NCBI GenBank assembly: GCA_041691815.1
Contig: JBEPTZ010000006.1
Coordinates: 1 to 64,000 of the forward strand
From: 70-18 sp041691815
GTDB taxonomy: Bacteria; Pseudomonadota; Alphaproteobacteria; Acetobacterales; Acetobacteraceae
Direction of reading: 5' to 3'
DNA length: 64,000 nt
Positions 7,650 to 17,834 of this stretch are shown piece after piece. How positions within the stretch are numbered: the stretch's first letter is position 1; each line of letters starts with the position of its first letter. Position numbers and translations under genes: made by a program. Under the pieces are notes generated by a model. The model worked only from the letters and a program-made list of their open reading frames with translations, ran no database searches and was not told the origin of the DNA.

Positions 7650-8387
7650 TTACTTCCCCTTGAACTGCGGCTTCCGCTTCTCCCTATACGCCGCCAGCCC
7701 CTCCTGCAAATCCGCGCTGCCGCGCACCCTGGCCAGCTGCCGGCTGGTTGCCACCATCTGCTCCACCGGGCCGGGCGGCATGATGACATCGTTGACCAGG
7801 TGCTTCAGCGTCTCGATCACCAGCGGCGCCGCATCCAGCAGTTCGGTGGCCATGGCGATCGCCGCCTGTTCGTGGCTGCCGTTCGGCACCACCTTGTTCA
7901 CGAACCCCACCTCATAGGCGCGTTGCGCGGAAACCTTGCTGCCCAGCAGCATCATTTCCATCGCCAGCTTGTGCGGCATGCGCTGCACCAGCGACGAGAT
8001 CATCCCCCCGGTCAGCCCCAGCCTGGCCTCGGGATAGTAGAACAGCGTGCTTTCGGCGGAGACCATCAGGTCGCACATCATCACCATCACGATGCCGCCG
8101 CCAACGCACCAGCCGGAGGTTGCGGCGATGATCGGCTTGGTGCTGCGAAACCCGACATTGGGGATGCAGCGCCACAGTTCCGGCAGATCGGACACGTCGG
8201 CCCCGGAGGAGAACGCCCGCTCGCCGGCGGCCGACAGCACCGCCACCCGTTGCTCGCTCCGTTCGAAACCCTCGAACGCCTGCTGCAGTTCGATCGCCAC
8301 CGCGCTGCTGATCGCGTTCAGCTTGTCCGGCCGGTCGATCCGGATCACGCTGATCGCCCCCAGTTTTTCCACCGCAACCACCGCCAT
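7650..8387 (-). CDS. Enoyl-CoA hydratase/isomerase family protein
   Basis: A 245-residue crotonase-fold protein. Oxyanion-hole segments are visible: AFSSGADVSDL in the N-terminal half and WCVGGGIVMVMMCDL around residue 95. The family's usual catalytic Glu position lies in FYYPEARLGLTGG. Likely role: hydration or isomerisation of an acyl-CoA; the substrate cannot be told. ATG at 8387 is chosen because the longer frame enters a half repeat. The gene is flanked by repeat copy A on its 3' side and half copy B on its 5' side, and its last Lys and stop codon lie in the CTTACTTCC flank of copy A. Confidence 0.9.
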   Translation of the reverse strand: MAVVAVEKLGAISVIRIDRPDKLNAISSAVAIELQQAFEGFERSEQRVAVLSAAGERAFSSGADVSDLPELWRCIPNVGFRSTKPIIAATSGWCVGGGIVMVMMCDLMVSAESTLFYYPEARLGLTGGMISSLVQRMPHKLAMEMMLLGSKVSAQRAYEVGFVNKVVPNGSHEQAAIAMATELLDAAPLVIETLKHLVNDVIMPPGPVEQMVATSRQLARVRGSADLQEGLAAYREKRKPQFKGK

Positions 8388-8406
8388 GGATTTTCCCCCT
8401 GGTCTT

Positions 8407-8450
8407 ATGGATAAAAAGTTTTTTTGCTTCTTTTTGTTCACAAAAAGAAG
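8407..8450. repeat. Structured intergenic repeat, copy B (half)
   Basis: Only one half of the element is present, in reverse orientation: GGATAAAAAGTTTTTTTG, then hairpin 1 (CTTCTTTTTGTTCACAAAAAGAAG, 8427-8450) and the flank ACCTTACCTTTCC. Hairpin 2 and the right arm are missing. It lies between the divergent starts of the enoyl-CoA hydratase (19 bp) and RidA (38 bp) genes, so it sits in a promoter region and not at a gene end. Confidence 0.85.
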
Positions 8451-8488
8451 ACCTTACCTTTCCGCCCCGACCACGCTACGCTCAACCC

Positions 8489-8947
8489 ATGTCGCACGAA
8501 ACCCGCCTGCAAGAACTCGGCCTCACCCTCCCCCCCGCCCGCCCGGCGCTGTACGCCTATGTCCCGGTGGTGATCGAGGCCGGTCTCGCCTGGGTCTCCG
8601 GCCAACTCCCCTGGCGCGGCGACGTGCCGCTGGCGATGGGTCGGCTGGGCCACAACGTCGACATCGAGACCGGCCGCGCCTGCGCCCGGCTCTGCGCCCT
8701 GCATGGCCTGGCCGCCCTGCGCGCCGAACTCGGCACGCTCGACCGTGTGCGCCGCATCGTCAAGGTGGTCGGCTTCGTGTCCTCCGCGCCGGATTTCTAC
8801 GACCAGGCAATGGTGGTCGACGGCGCCTCGACGCTGTTCGGCGAGGTATTCGGCGACGCCGGCCGCCACGCCCGCTCGGCGATCGGCATGGCCGCCCTGC
8901 CCCGCAACACCCCGGTGGAAATCGAATTCGTCGCCGCCATCGGCTAG
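8489..8947 (+). CDS. RidA family (YjgF/YER057c) protein
   Basis: A 152-residue protein of the RidA superfamily, in the longer subgroup that begins with a short extension (RLQELGLTLPPARPALYAYVPVV). Typical segments are LAWVSGQLP, DIETGRACARLCALH and the C-terminal SAIGMAALPRNTPVEIE, where RidA enzymes place the active-site Arg/Glu region; here Arg is followed by NTPVEIE. RidA enzymes hydrolyse reactive enamines and imines. It converges with the SnoaL-like gene and the two stop codons overlap by 4 bp. Confidence 0.88.
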   Translation: MSHETRLQELGLTLPPARPALYAYVPVVIEAGLAWVSGQLPWRGDVPLAMGRLGHNVDIETGRACARLCALHGLAALRAELGTLDRVRRIVKVVGFVSSAPDFYDQAMVVDGASTLFGEVFGDAGRHARSAIGMAALPRNTPVEIEFVAAIG

Positions 8948-9357
8948 CTCCAGCCAAGTTCCTTCAGCGCCAGCCCGGCGTTCCAGATCTTGGTCATCCC
9001 GGCGATTTTCCCGCCGCTGAACTGCATCACATAGACATAATCGGTGCGGGTGGTCTTGCCGGTGGGCGGGCACGGGCCACCGGCCAGATGGGTGCCGGTG
9101 AAAACACCATAGGCGCAGACATTGTTGCGCTCGGCATCGGTGGCGAAAGAGTGAACCTTGTAGCTGCCATCGGTGAGGACAGTCAGCAGCCCCTGCATCC
9201 ACTCGGTGTACGCCTGCAGCGTATGCACCTCCAGCAGTGGCTCGGCCTGGGCGCTGAAGCTGGCGTCCGGCGTGCAATAGGCAGCGCACCCGGCCCAGCC
9301 CTGGCCGGTCTCGCAGGCGTCGAAGAAAGCCTGTGCGGTCTCGGTGATCGATGCCAT
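8944..9357 (-). CDS. SnoaL-like / NTF2-fold protein
   Basis: A 137-residue small alpha+beta barrel protein. The pattern of a long N-terminal helix (TETAQAFFDACETGQGW), a middle strand ending in TEWMQGLL, and a C-terminal YVYVMQFSGGKIAGMTKIWN sheet is characteristic of the SnoaL/ketosteroid-isomerase-like fold. Such proteins bind small hydrophobic molecules or catalyse isomerisation; no specific activity can be assigned. Its 3' end overlaps the ridA stop codon by 4 bp. Confidence 0.75.
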   Translation of the reverse strand: MASITETAQAFFDACETGQGWAGCAAYCTPDASFSAQAEPLLEVHTLQAYTEWMQGLLTVLTDGSYKVHSFATDAERNNVCAYGVFTGTHLAGGPCPPTGKTTRTDYVYVMQFSGGKIAGMTKIWNAGLALKELGWS

Positions 9358-9465
9358 CCGACGACTCCCTGTTGCCCTGCCGGACCGGTCCTCCGGTCCT
9401 CGTCAGATGTTAGCGGAATGATTTTGCCACAGCATATTTATCTCGATCCTGATCGGCGACCTGGA

Positions 9466-10878
9466 TCACAGCCCGGCCAGCAGCGCCGGATAGCGCGCCC
9501 GGAACCCAAGCACCGTCTCCATCGCCGCACAGGCCTCCAATATCCCGCGCTCGCCATGCGCCGGCCCCACCACCTGCAACCCGGCCGGCAGCCGGTCTTC
9601 GGTCAACCCGCACGGCAGCGAGGCCGCCGGATGGCCGCTCAGGTTGAACGGCAGGGTATACGGCACCCCATCCTCCCAGCGATCGTAACCCTGGCTGTGA
9701 TACGAACTATCGGCCGCCGAGGCGGCATGCGGCGTGGTCGCTGACAGCAGCAGGTCGAAGCCGCCGAACAATGCGGCGATCTCGCGATGCAACCGCGCCC
9801 GCTCCACCTGCCCGGCCAGCACCGCATCCACCCCGATCGCCATCCCCGCCTCGGCAATCCGCCGGTAGCCGGGATCGATTTCCTCACGCCGCGCTTCAGG
9901 AATTTGCCGCAACTTATGGGCAAAGCTGGCTTTCCAATAGGCATCGAAGCGCGGCTTCAACCGCGCGAACACCGGCCCGACCTCGGTGATCGTCGCACCC
10001 GCCCGCCGCAGCGCCGCCACCGCCGCCTCGATCGCGGCGGCCATCGGCGCATCCGGCGCCACCCCGCCCAACTTCGGCGCATAGGCAATCCGCAACCCGG
10101 CCAGCCGCGGTTGCAGATGCTGCAGCCAACCGGCCGGCGGCGGCGGCAGCGCGTGCCAGTCGCGCGCATCCGGCCGCGCCATCACCGCCAAGGTCACCGC
10201 CGCATCGGCCACGCAGCGGGTGATCGGCCCGCCCACTGTCACCGTGCCGAACAGCCCCTCGGCGACATGATGCGGCACCCGGCCGAAATGCGGCTTGATG
10301 CCGAACACCCCGCTGAACGCCGCCGGCAACCGGATCGAGCCGCCGCCGTCATTGCCGAACGCGATGGTGCCGATCCCCGCCGCCAGCGCCGCGGTCGCCC
10401 CGCCCGAGGAACCGCCTGGCGACCGCGCGGTATTCCACGGATTGCGCGTGGCAGCGCCCCGCAACCTGCTGTCGGTAATACCTTTCCAGCCAAACTCCGG
10501 CAGCGTCGTCTTGCCCAGGAACACCGCCCCCGCCTCACGCAACCGCGCCACCACCGGCGCATCGGCGACGGCCGGAGTCTCCGGCGTGGTGGTGGAGCCA
10601 TGCCGGGTCGGCAGCCCCATCACATCAACATTGTCCTTGATCGTCGTCGGCACCCCATCCAGCGGCCCCAGCGGCGCCCCCGCCCGCCACCGCGCCTCGG
10701 ACAGCCGCGCCTGCAGCAGCGCCGCGTCGCGCTCGATGATCTGGAACGCGTTCAGCACCGGCTCCAGCCGCTCCAGCCGGTCCAGATGCAGCCTCGCCAC
10801 CTCCACCGGCGACAGCGCCCCGCTCCGATAGCGCTCCGCCAGCCCGGCGACATCCAGCAGCAACACCTCATCCGACAT
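9466..10878 (-). CDS. Amidase (amidase signature family)
   Basis: A 470-residue amidase-signature hydrolase. The Ser-cisSer-Lys triad is visible: Lys in TTIKDNVDVMG, the first Ser in SPGGSSGGATAALAAG, and the nucleophile region GNDGGGSIRLPAAFSG. Length and layout match aryl-acylamidase or GatA-like stand-alone amidases. No gatB or gatC is adjacent, so a catabolic amidase is more likely than the tRNA amidotransferase subunit. The ATG at 10878 (MSDEVLLLDVAGL) is chosen over an upstream in-frame start because the family begins there. Confidence 0.9.
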   Translation of the reverse strand: MSDEVLLLDVAGLAERYRSGALSPVEVARLHLDRLERLEPVLNAFQIIERDAALLQARLSEARWRAGAPLGPLDGVPTTIKDNVDVMGLPTRHGSTTTPETPAVADAPVVARLREAGAVFLGKTTLPEFGWKGITDSRLRGAATRNPWNTARSPGGSSGGATAALAAGIGTIAFGNDGGGSIRLPAAFSGVFGIKPHFGRVPHHVAEGLFGTVTVGGPITRCVADAAVTLAVMARPDARDWHALPPPPAGWLQHLQPRLAGLRIAYAPKLGGVAPDAPMAAAIEAAVAALRRAGATITEVGPVFARLKPRFDAYWKASFAHKLRQIPEARREEIDPGYRRIAEAGMAIGVDAVLAGQVERARLHREIAALFGGFDLLLSATTPHAASAADSSYHSQGYDRWEDGVPYTLPFNLSGHPAASLPCGLTEDRLPAGLQVVGPAHGERGILEACAAMETVLGFRARYPALLAGL

Positions 10879-11085
10879 GCTATGTTCTCCCTCTGCCGCC
10901 AGCCTATCGCAGCGCCCGATCGGCACCCAGCCCCGGTTGGCGAAATTCCTTCGATATCAAACTATAATGACGCATACCTATTGTCACCCAACCGCCCTGC
11001 CAAACGGCGCACCAGAGGCTGGAATCCACCCCGCGGCAAACCGGTTTCGGCGTCAAATCGCGCGATTTTTGCGCCGCCCGATGCC

Positions 11086-11637
11086 CTACAGCCCGAACCG
11101 CGCAGCTATCGCCAGGGCGCAGGCCTCCGGAGTCGCGGTGCTGGTATCCACCTCCAGGTCATAGATCTGGTCGAGATGAACTCGGGGAAATTGCCACCGC
11201 GCCAGCCCGATCAACCGGTCGCCGCGATCCCTCTCGCGCGCCTCCAGCACCTCCAGCGGCGCCCGAACGCCGACCCGGAACAGCTGGAACGGCGCCAAAA
11301 TACGCTGATATTCCAGCGATTTATCGGCGATCATCACCTCGTCGACGATCATGTCATTGCCCGCCGCCGCCAGCGCCGCCACGGCGTGCCGCATGCCGAG
11401 CATCACCCGCTGCAACACCGGGCCGGAATGGATCGCCACCTCGGGGAAGCCGTCCGCATCCTGGGCGATGAAGCGAAGCCCGTCCGGGTGGTCCAGATAG
11501 GCGTCCGGCAGCATCGCCAGGAACGCATCCATCTGCACATCCAGCAAGGGCATCCGAGCAATGCCCTGCAACGCTTTGGCAATAGACGATTTTCCGACGC
11601 TCCCGACGCCGTTCAGCAGCACAATCCGCGCCGTCAT
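11086..11637 (-). CDS. Chloramphenicol phosphotransferase-like kinase
   Basis: A 183-residue P-loop protein with Walker A GVGSVGKSS near residue 10 and an acidic strand end MIVDEVMI near residue 90, in the arrangement of the CPT-like family. Founding members phosphorylate chloramphenicol, but most relatives have unknown substrates. The gene starts immediately after the nitroreductase stop codon with no gap, so the two are co-translated. Confidence 0.75.
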   Translation of the reverse strand: MTARIVLLNGVGSVGKSSIAKALQGIARMPLLDVQMDAFLAMLPDAYLDHPDGLRFIAQDADGFPEVAIHSGPVLQRVMLGMRHAVAALAAAGNDMIVDEVMIADKSLEYQRILAPFQLFRVGVRAPLEVLEARERDRGDRLIGLARWQFPRVHLDQIYDLEVDTSTATPEACALAIAARFGL

Positions 11638-12486
11638 CTAGCGCAACTCGAAACCCAGTTTCGCCAGTATTTCCCGCATCCGATCCCGCCCATGCAGGCT
11701 GGCGGCGGTGCGCACCCGGTTGATCACCTTGTCGGTCCACAGCCCGGGCGGCATCTGCTGTTCCGCCTGGAATGCCTCGATCCTCGCATCATAAGCCGCA
11801 ATCTCAGCGGGTTGCGCGGCAGTGCCGTAGTGTTCCCGATGCACCACCACGGCCGGCGGCAGGCGCGGCTTGATGCCGGTGGCGACCGCCGGATCCGGAA
11901 AACCGACCGCCATGCCGAACACCGGAAACACCAGCGGCGGCAGGCCGAGTTCCGCCGCCACGCCCAGCGGATCGTTGCGCACCGCGCCGACAAACACCGA
12001 ACCGAGGCCGAGCGACTCCAGCGCCACCACCGCATTCTGGGCCGCCAATGCGGCGTCGATGATCGCCACGAACAGCAGTTCCAGGTAATGGATGCCCTCG
12101 ACACTCTGCTGCCGGGCCGCCGCCAGGGCCTCAAGGCGTGCCAGATCGGCGAGCCATATCAACAAGATAGGCGCCCGTTCGATAAATTTCAGGCCGCCCG
12201 CCAGTTTGGCCAGCCGGGCCTTGCGGGCCGGGTCCTGCACCACCACCACGCTCCAGGTCTGCAGGTTGGACGAGGTGGAGGCAGAGGAGGCGGCGGCCAG
12301 CACCAGATCGAGGGTTTCCGCCGGCACCTGGCTCGGCAGAAAATGGCGCACCGAGCGATGTGCCAGGATGGTGTCCAGCGCCGCACTCCATTGCGTCGGC
12401 AGTCTGGTAGTGCCGTCGCGGTAGCGCGCGGCAAGCAATTCGGCGGCGTCTTCCAGGCGGGCCTGGATGTCGGCGGCGTCGGACAA
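11638..12486 (-). CDS. Nitroreductase family (NfsA-like) oxidoreductase
   Basis: A 282-residue FMN-dependent oxidoreductase. The N-terminal HRSVRHF and SASTSSNLQTWSVVVV segments give the FMN-binding pattern of the family. VALESLGLGSVFVGAVRN and GLPPLVFPVFGMAVGFPD give the second half, as in NfsA/FRP-type enzymes. These use NAD(P)H to reduce nitro compounds or quinones, or flavin itself. It forms a two-gene unit with the CPT-like kinase directly downstream. Confidence 0.88.
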   Translation of the reverse strand: MSDAADIQARLEDAAELLAARYRDGTTRLPTQWSAALDTILAHRSVRHFLPSQVPAETLDLVLAAASSASTSSNLQTWSVVVVQDPARKARLAKLAGGLKFIERAPILLIWLADLARLEALAAARQQSVEGIHYLELLFVAIIDAALAAQNAVVALESLGLGSVFVGAVRNDPLGVAAELGLPPLVFPVFGMAVGFPDPAVATGIKPRLPPAVVVHREHYGTAAQPAEIAAYDARIEAFQAEQQMPPGLWTDKVINRVRTAASLHGRDRMREILAKLGFELR

Positions 12487-12556
12487 CGAAACGCTCCGTA
12501 GCGATGTGGGAGAGTCCGAGCCTAGCGGTAAAGCCTGGCGGAGGGAAACCGGCGCT

Positions 12557-13078
12557 TCAGCGGGCGGCGGCGATCGCGCGGAGGATTTCCACCTCGGCGT
12601 CGGCGCGGCTGCCCCAGCCGGTTACCTTCACCCATTTGCCCTCTTCCAGGTCCTTGTAGTTCTTGAAGAAATGCTCGATGGCGCGGCGGGTGATCAACGG
12701 CAGGTCGCTGATATCCTGGACGTTGGTGTGCTGCGGATGCAGCTTGTCGTGCGGCACGCAGATCAGCTTGGTGTCGCGTCCCGCCTCGTCTTCCATGTTC
12801 AGCATGCCGATCGGGCGGGCACGCACCACCGCACCTGGCACCACCTGGGCGGGGATCAGCACCAGCGCATCGGCCGGATCGCCGTCCTCGGCCAGCGTGC
12901 CGGGGATGAAGCCGTAGGCGGCCGGGTAGGCGGTGGGGGTGAACAGGAAGCGGTCGACGAAGATCGCGCCGGATTCCTTGTCGATCTCGTATTTCACCGC
13001 CGAACCCTGCGGGATTTCGACCACCACGTTGATATCATGCGGCGGGTTATGGCCGGTGGAGATGCGGGAGATGTCCAT
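12557..13078 (-). CDS. ppa: Inorganic pyrophosphatase, family I
   Basis: A 173-residue soluble pyrophosphatase hydrolysing PPi to two phosphates. The family-I signature DGDPADALVL is present, with the flanking conserved FLFTPTAYPAAYGFIP and KLICVPHDK segments. The length is normal for the bacterial hexameric enzyme. The membrane-bound pyrophosphatase HppA lies directly upstream on the same strand with a strong terminator between them, so the two are separately transcribed. Confidence 0.95.
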   Translation of the reverse strand: MDISRISTGHNPPHDINVVVEIPQGSAVKYEIDKESGAIFVDRFLFTPTAYPAAYGFIPGTLAEDGDPADALVLIPAQVVPGAVVRARPIGMLNMEDEAGRDTKLICVPHDKLHPQHTNVQDISDLPLITRRAIEHFFKNYKDLEEGKWVKVTGWGSRADAEVEILRAIAAAR

Positions 13079-13173
13079 GGGATACCTTGCGGGCTGCAGC
13101 GGAGCAGTGGCCTAGCGGAACCCGGCCGGGCTGTCCATAAAAATGCTGCGATGCAGCACGCGGCACCGGACAC

Positions 13174-13205
13174 GAAAACGGCCCCGGAGCGAACTCCGGG
13201 GCCGT
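13174..13205 (-). terminator. Rho-independent terminator of hppA
   Basis: Read on the minus strand, GACGGCCCCGGAG pairs with CTCCGGGGCCGTT around a TTCG tetraloop, followed by a short T-run (GTTTTCG). It begins about 23 bp after the hppA stop codon. Confidence 0.85.
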
Positions 13206-13228
13206 CTGCTCATCCAGATCGCCAGGGT

Positions 13229-15328
13229 TCAGCCGGCGAAATGCGCAAGGATCGCCAGCAGCAGCAAGGCCACGATGTTGGTGATCTTGATCATCGGGTT
13301 CACCGCGGGGCCCGCGGTGTCCTTGTACGGGTCGCCCACGGTGTCGCCGGTCACCGCTGCCTTGTGGGCGTCGGAGCCTTTGCCCCCGTGATTGCCTTCC
13401 TCGATGTATTTCTTGGCATTATCCCAGGCGCCGCCGCCCGAGGTCATCGAGATGGCGACGAACAGGCCGGTGACGATGGTGCCGAGCAGCATCGCGCCCA
13501 GCGCGCCGAACGCGGCAGCCTGGCCGGCGATGGTGAGTACCACGAAATACAGCACGATCGGGGCAGCCACCGGCAGCAGCGACGGCAGGATCATCTCCTT
13601 GATCGCAGCGCGGGTCAGCATGTCCACCGCGCGGCCGTATTCCGGCTTTTGCGTGCCGAGCATGATGCCCGGCATGGCGGCGAACTGACGGCGGACTTCC
13701 ACCACCACGGCGCCGGCGGCGCGGCCGACCGCGGTCATGCCCATGGCGCAGAACAGGTAGGGCATCAGGCCGCCGATGAACAAGCCGATCACCACCCACG
13801 GGCTTTGCAGGGTGAAATCGACATGCACGTTGGGGAAATAGTGCTTGAGGTCCTCGGTGTAGGCGGCGAACAGCACCAGCGAGGCGAGGCCGGCCGAGCC
13901 GATGGCGTAGCCCTTGGTGACCGCCTTGGTGGTGTTGCCGACCGCGTCCAGCGCGTCGGTAACCTTGCGCACGTCTTCCGGCAGCTCGGCCATTTCGGCG
14001 ATGCCGCCGGCGTTGTCGGTAACCGGGCCGTAGGCGTCCAGTGCGACGATCATGCCGGCCAGCGCCAGCATGGTGGTGGCGGCCACCGCGATGCCGAACA
14101 GGCCGGCAACCAGGTAGGCCAGGATGATGCCGAGGCAGATCACCAGCACCGGCAAGGCGGTGGATTCCATCGACACCGCGAGGCCCTGGATGACGTTGGT
14201 GCCGTGGCCGGTGGTGGACGCCTGGGCGATGCTGCGCACCGGGCGGTATTCGGTGGAGGTGTAGTATTCGGTGATCCACACCAAGAGGCCGGTGACGCCG
14301 AGGCCGACCAGCGCGCATTTGAACAGGCCCATACCGGAGACGGTCGCGCCGGTGGACATGGTGAGCACGGTTGAGAAGCCGGTGGTGAAGTGGATCACCA
14401 CGGCGATGGCGATCACCGACAGGATGCCGGTGACGGCCAGCCCCTTGTACAGCGCGCCCATGATGTTCTGGCTGGCGCCGAGCTTGACGAAATAGGTGCC
14501 GATTACCGAGGCGATGATGCAGACGCCGGCGATCAGCAGCGGCAGCAGCATCATGGCGTCGGCGGCTGCGTCCTTGAAGAAGATCGCGCCGAGCAGCATG
14601 GTGGCGACGATGGTGACCGCATAGGTCTCGAACAGGTCGGCGGCCATGCCGGCGCAGTCGCCGACGTTGTCGCCGACGTTGTCGGCGATGGTGGCCGGGT
14701 TGCGGGGGTCATCCTCGGGGATGCCGGCCTCGACCTTGCCGACCAGATCGGCGCCGACATCGGCACCCTTGGTGAAGATGCCGCCGCCGAGCCGGGCGAA
14801 GATGGAGATCAGCGAGGCGCCGAACGACAGCGCCACCATGGCTTCCAGCACCGGGCGGAGATTGCCGCCGGTCGGCACGCCAGAGCGGAGATAGAAGTAG
14901 TAGCCGGAGACGCCGAGCAGGCCGAGGCCGACCACCAGCATGCCGGTGATGGCACCCGACTTGAAGGCGACATCGAGGCCGGCGGCCATGCCCTGGCGCG
15001 AGGCCTGGGCGGTGCGGACATTGGCGCGCACCGAGACGTTCATGCCGACATAGCCGGCGACGCCCGAGAGAATGGCGCCGATCGCGAAGCCGATCGCCAC
15101 ATGCAGGCCGAGGATCGCGCCGAGGATGATTAGGATGACCACGCCGACGCCGGCGATGGTGGCATACTGGCGGTTCAGGTAGGCGCGGGCGCCTTCCTGC
15201 ACGGCTGCCGAGATTTCCTGCATGCGGGCGTTGCCGGCGTCGGCGGCCAGCACCTGTCGGGTGGCCACCACCCCGTAGATCAGGGCGATCAGCCCGCAGG
15301 CGATGACGATCATATATGCCAAAGGCAC
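13229..15328 (-). CDS. hppA: Proton-translocating pyrophosphatase, K+-independent type
   Basis: A 699-residue multispanning inner-membrane pump coupling PPi hydrolysis to proton export. The substrate motif DVGADLVGKVE and the following EDDPRNPATIADNVGDN segment are intact. The segment GNTTKAVTKGYAIGSA has Lys where potassium-dependent enzymes have Ala, which marks the K+-independent class. The start is a GTG at 15328, with AAGGAGG 7 nt upstream; the longer frame beyond it is not conserved. Its neighbour ppa does the same chemistry without pumping. Such a pump saves energy in photosynthetic or energy-limited alphaproteobacteria. Confidence 0.95.
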   Translation of the reverse strand: MPLAYMIVIACGLIALIYGVVATRQVLAADAGNARMQEISAAVQEGARAYLNRQYATIAGVGVVILIILGAILGLHVAIGFAIGAILSGVAGYVGMNVSVRANVRTAQASRQGMAAGLDVAFKSGAITGMLVVGLGLLGVSGYYFYLRSGVPTGGNLRPVLEAMVALSFGASLISIFARLGGGIFTKGADVGADLVGKVEAGIPEDDPRNPATIADNVGDNVGDCAGMAADLFETYAVTIVATMLLGAIFFKDAAADAMMLLPLLIAGVCIIASVIGTYFVKLGASQNIMGALYKGLAVTGILSVIAIAVVIHFTTGFSTVLTMSTGATVSGMGLFKCALVGLGVTGLLVWITEYYTSTEYRPVRSIAQASTTGHGTNVIQGLAVSMESTALPVLVICLGIILAYLVAGLFGIAVAATTMLALAGMIVALDAYGPVTDNAGGIAEMAELPEDVRKVTDALDAVGNTTKAVTKGYAIGSAGLASLVLFAAYTEDLKHYFPNVHVDFTLQSPWVVIGLFIGGLMPYLFCAMGMTAVGRAAGAVVVEVRRQFAAMPGIMLGTQKPEYGRAVDMLTRAAIKEMILPSLLPVAAPIVLYFVVLTIAGQAAAFGALGAMLLGTIVTGLFVAISMTSGGGAWDNAKKYIEEGNHGGKGSDAHKAAVTGDTVGDPYKDTAGPAVNPMIKITNIVALLLLAILAHFAG

Positions 15329-15563
15329 TGCCAGTCCTCCTTGATGAAGCCGCCGGTGCCGAGCCCGCGCGGCGTCGCTCCGAGTCGGAACCCGGATGAC
15401 GAAGTATTCATTTGCCGGCGGCTTATGGCAGAGATGCCGGGGGCAGGCAACCGAGCCGCCGGATATCAGCAATGTTGCGTGCGCGCCGGTTTGTGAGCGA
15501 TGTTGCCGGCGGCGGCGGGAGGCGATATTGCCCGCGCGGCTGGCCCCGCTTGGCTGGCCCTCT

Positions 15564-15637
15564 GTGCCCGTAGCTCAGTTGGTTAGAGCGGGCCGCTCAT
15601 AACGGCTTGGTCGCAGGTTCGAGTCCTGCCGGGCGCA
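15564..15637 (+). tRNA. tRNA with CAU anticodon, probably tRNA-Ile2
   Basis: A full cloverleaf can be drawn: acceptor GTGCCCG/CGGGCGC, D arm GCTC/GAGC, anticodon stem GGCCG/CGGCT with loop CTCATAA, and T arm GCAGG-TTCGAGT-CCTGC; discriminator A, CCA not encoded. The anticodon CAU could be elongator Met or lysidine-modified Ile2. It lacks the three G-C pairs of initiator tRNA. The CTTGGTCGC stretch resembles E. coli ileX more than metT, so Ile2 is favoured. Confidence 0.9.
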
Positions 15638-15711
15638 TTCCGCCGTGCTGCGTGGCGGCGTGGCGGGGATTGATCGCGACGCCCGACGCATCATCTCAAC
15701 GAGGTACGCGC

Positions 15712-15897
15712 ATGACCAGGAAGCACGCCACTGCCTCTGGCACTCTCGATGAAGCCGACGATGCGCCGGAACTGACCGGCGAGCATTTCGCCCGCGCCAC
15801 CCTGCGTGACGGCAAGACGGTAGTGCGGGCGGCTGAGGAGGCGCTCGACCGGGACGACGCGCCGTCGGTTCCAGCCGGGCAGCCGCCGCGCCCATAG
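15712..15897 (+). CDS. BrnA-like antitoxin fragment (N-terminal part only)
   Basis: A 61-residue protein with ATG preceded by GAGG at 7 nt. The segment DDAPELTGEHFARATLRDG resembles the N-terminal region of BrnA-type antitoxins and their relatives. The ribbon-helix-helix DNA-binding half that should follow is absent; the frame ends after a Pro-rich tail. No BrnT toxin gene is adjacent. It lies 74 bp after the tRNA gene, a common place for integration and decay. It is either a relic or a small protein with another role. Confidence 0.5.
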   Translation: MTRKHATASGTLDEADDAPELTGEHFARATLRDGKTVVRAAEEALDRDDAPSVPAGQPPRP

Positions 15898-15983
15898 CCG
15901 TCCGCACCCGGCGGCCGTTGCGCCCTTGTGCCGTCGCCCGTAGAACACCGCCCGATCCGCCCTTTGCCCGCGAGGAGCCAGCC

Positions 15984-17663
<1,680 letters not shown>

Positions 17664-17691
17664 GGGCGGGCGTGTAGCAGGAAGGAAGAGT

Positions 17692-17812
17692 CTTCTTTTT
17701 GTGAACAAAAAGAAGCAAAAAAACTTTTCATCCGTTTTGGCGACTCCGGAGTCTCCCGCGCGCCGCTGTTGCAAGGCGGATGGTTTTTTGGTTCTTTTTT
17801 TTAAAAAAGAAC
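17692..17812. repeat. Structured intergenic repeat, copy C (full)
   Basis: Same layout and orientation as copy A. It has flank GGAAGGAAGAG, hairpin 1 at 17692-17715, left arm CAAAAAAACTTTTCATCCG, a CGACTCCGGAGTCTC inner hairpin, TTGCAAGGCGGATGG, and hairpin 2 at 17791-17812 (a run of T then A, GTTC...GAAC). It lies between ettA and the GNAT gene, both on the plus strand. Confidence 0.9.
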
Positions 17813-17834
17813 ATCTTCCTTGCTGGCTGCCGCG

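Noticed and set aside
7500..8441. Repeated peptides of the type KKFFCFFLFTKRR at the ends of many open frames
   Set aside because: They are translations of the structured repeats on either strand, with stop codons set by the repeat. They mark the repeats but are not a protein family.
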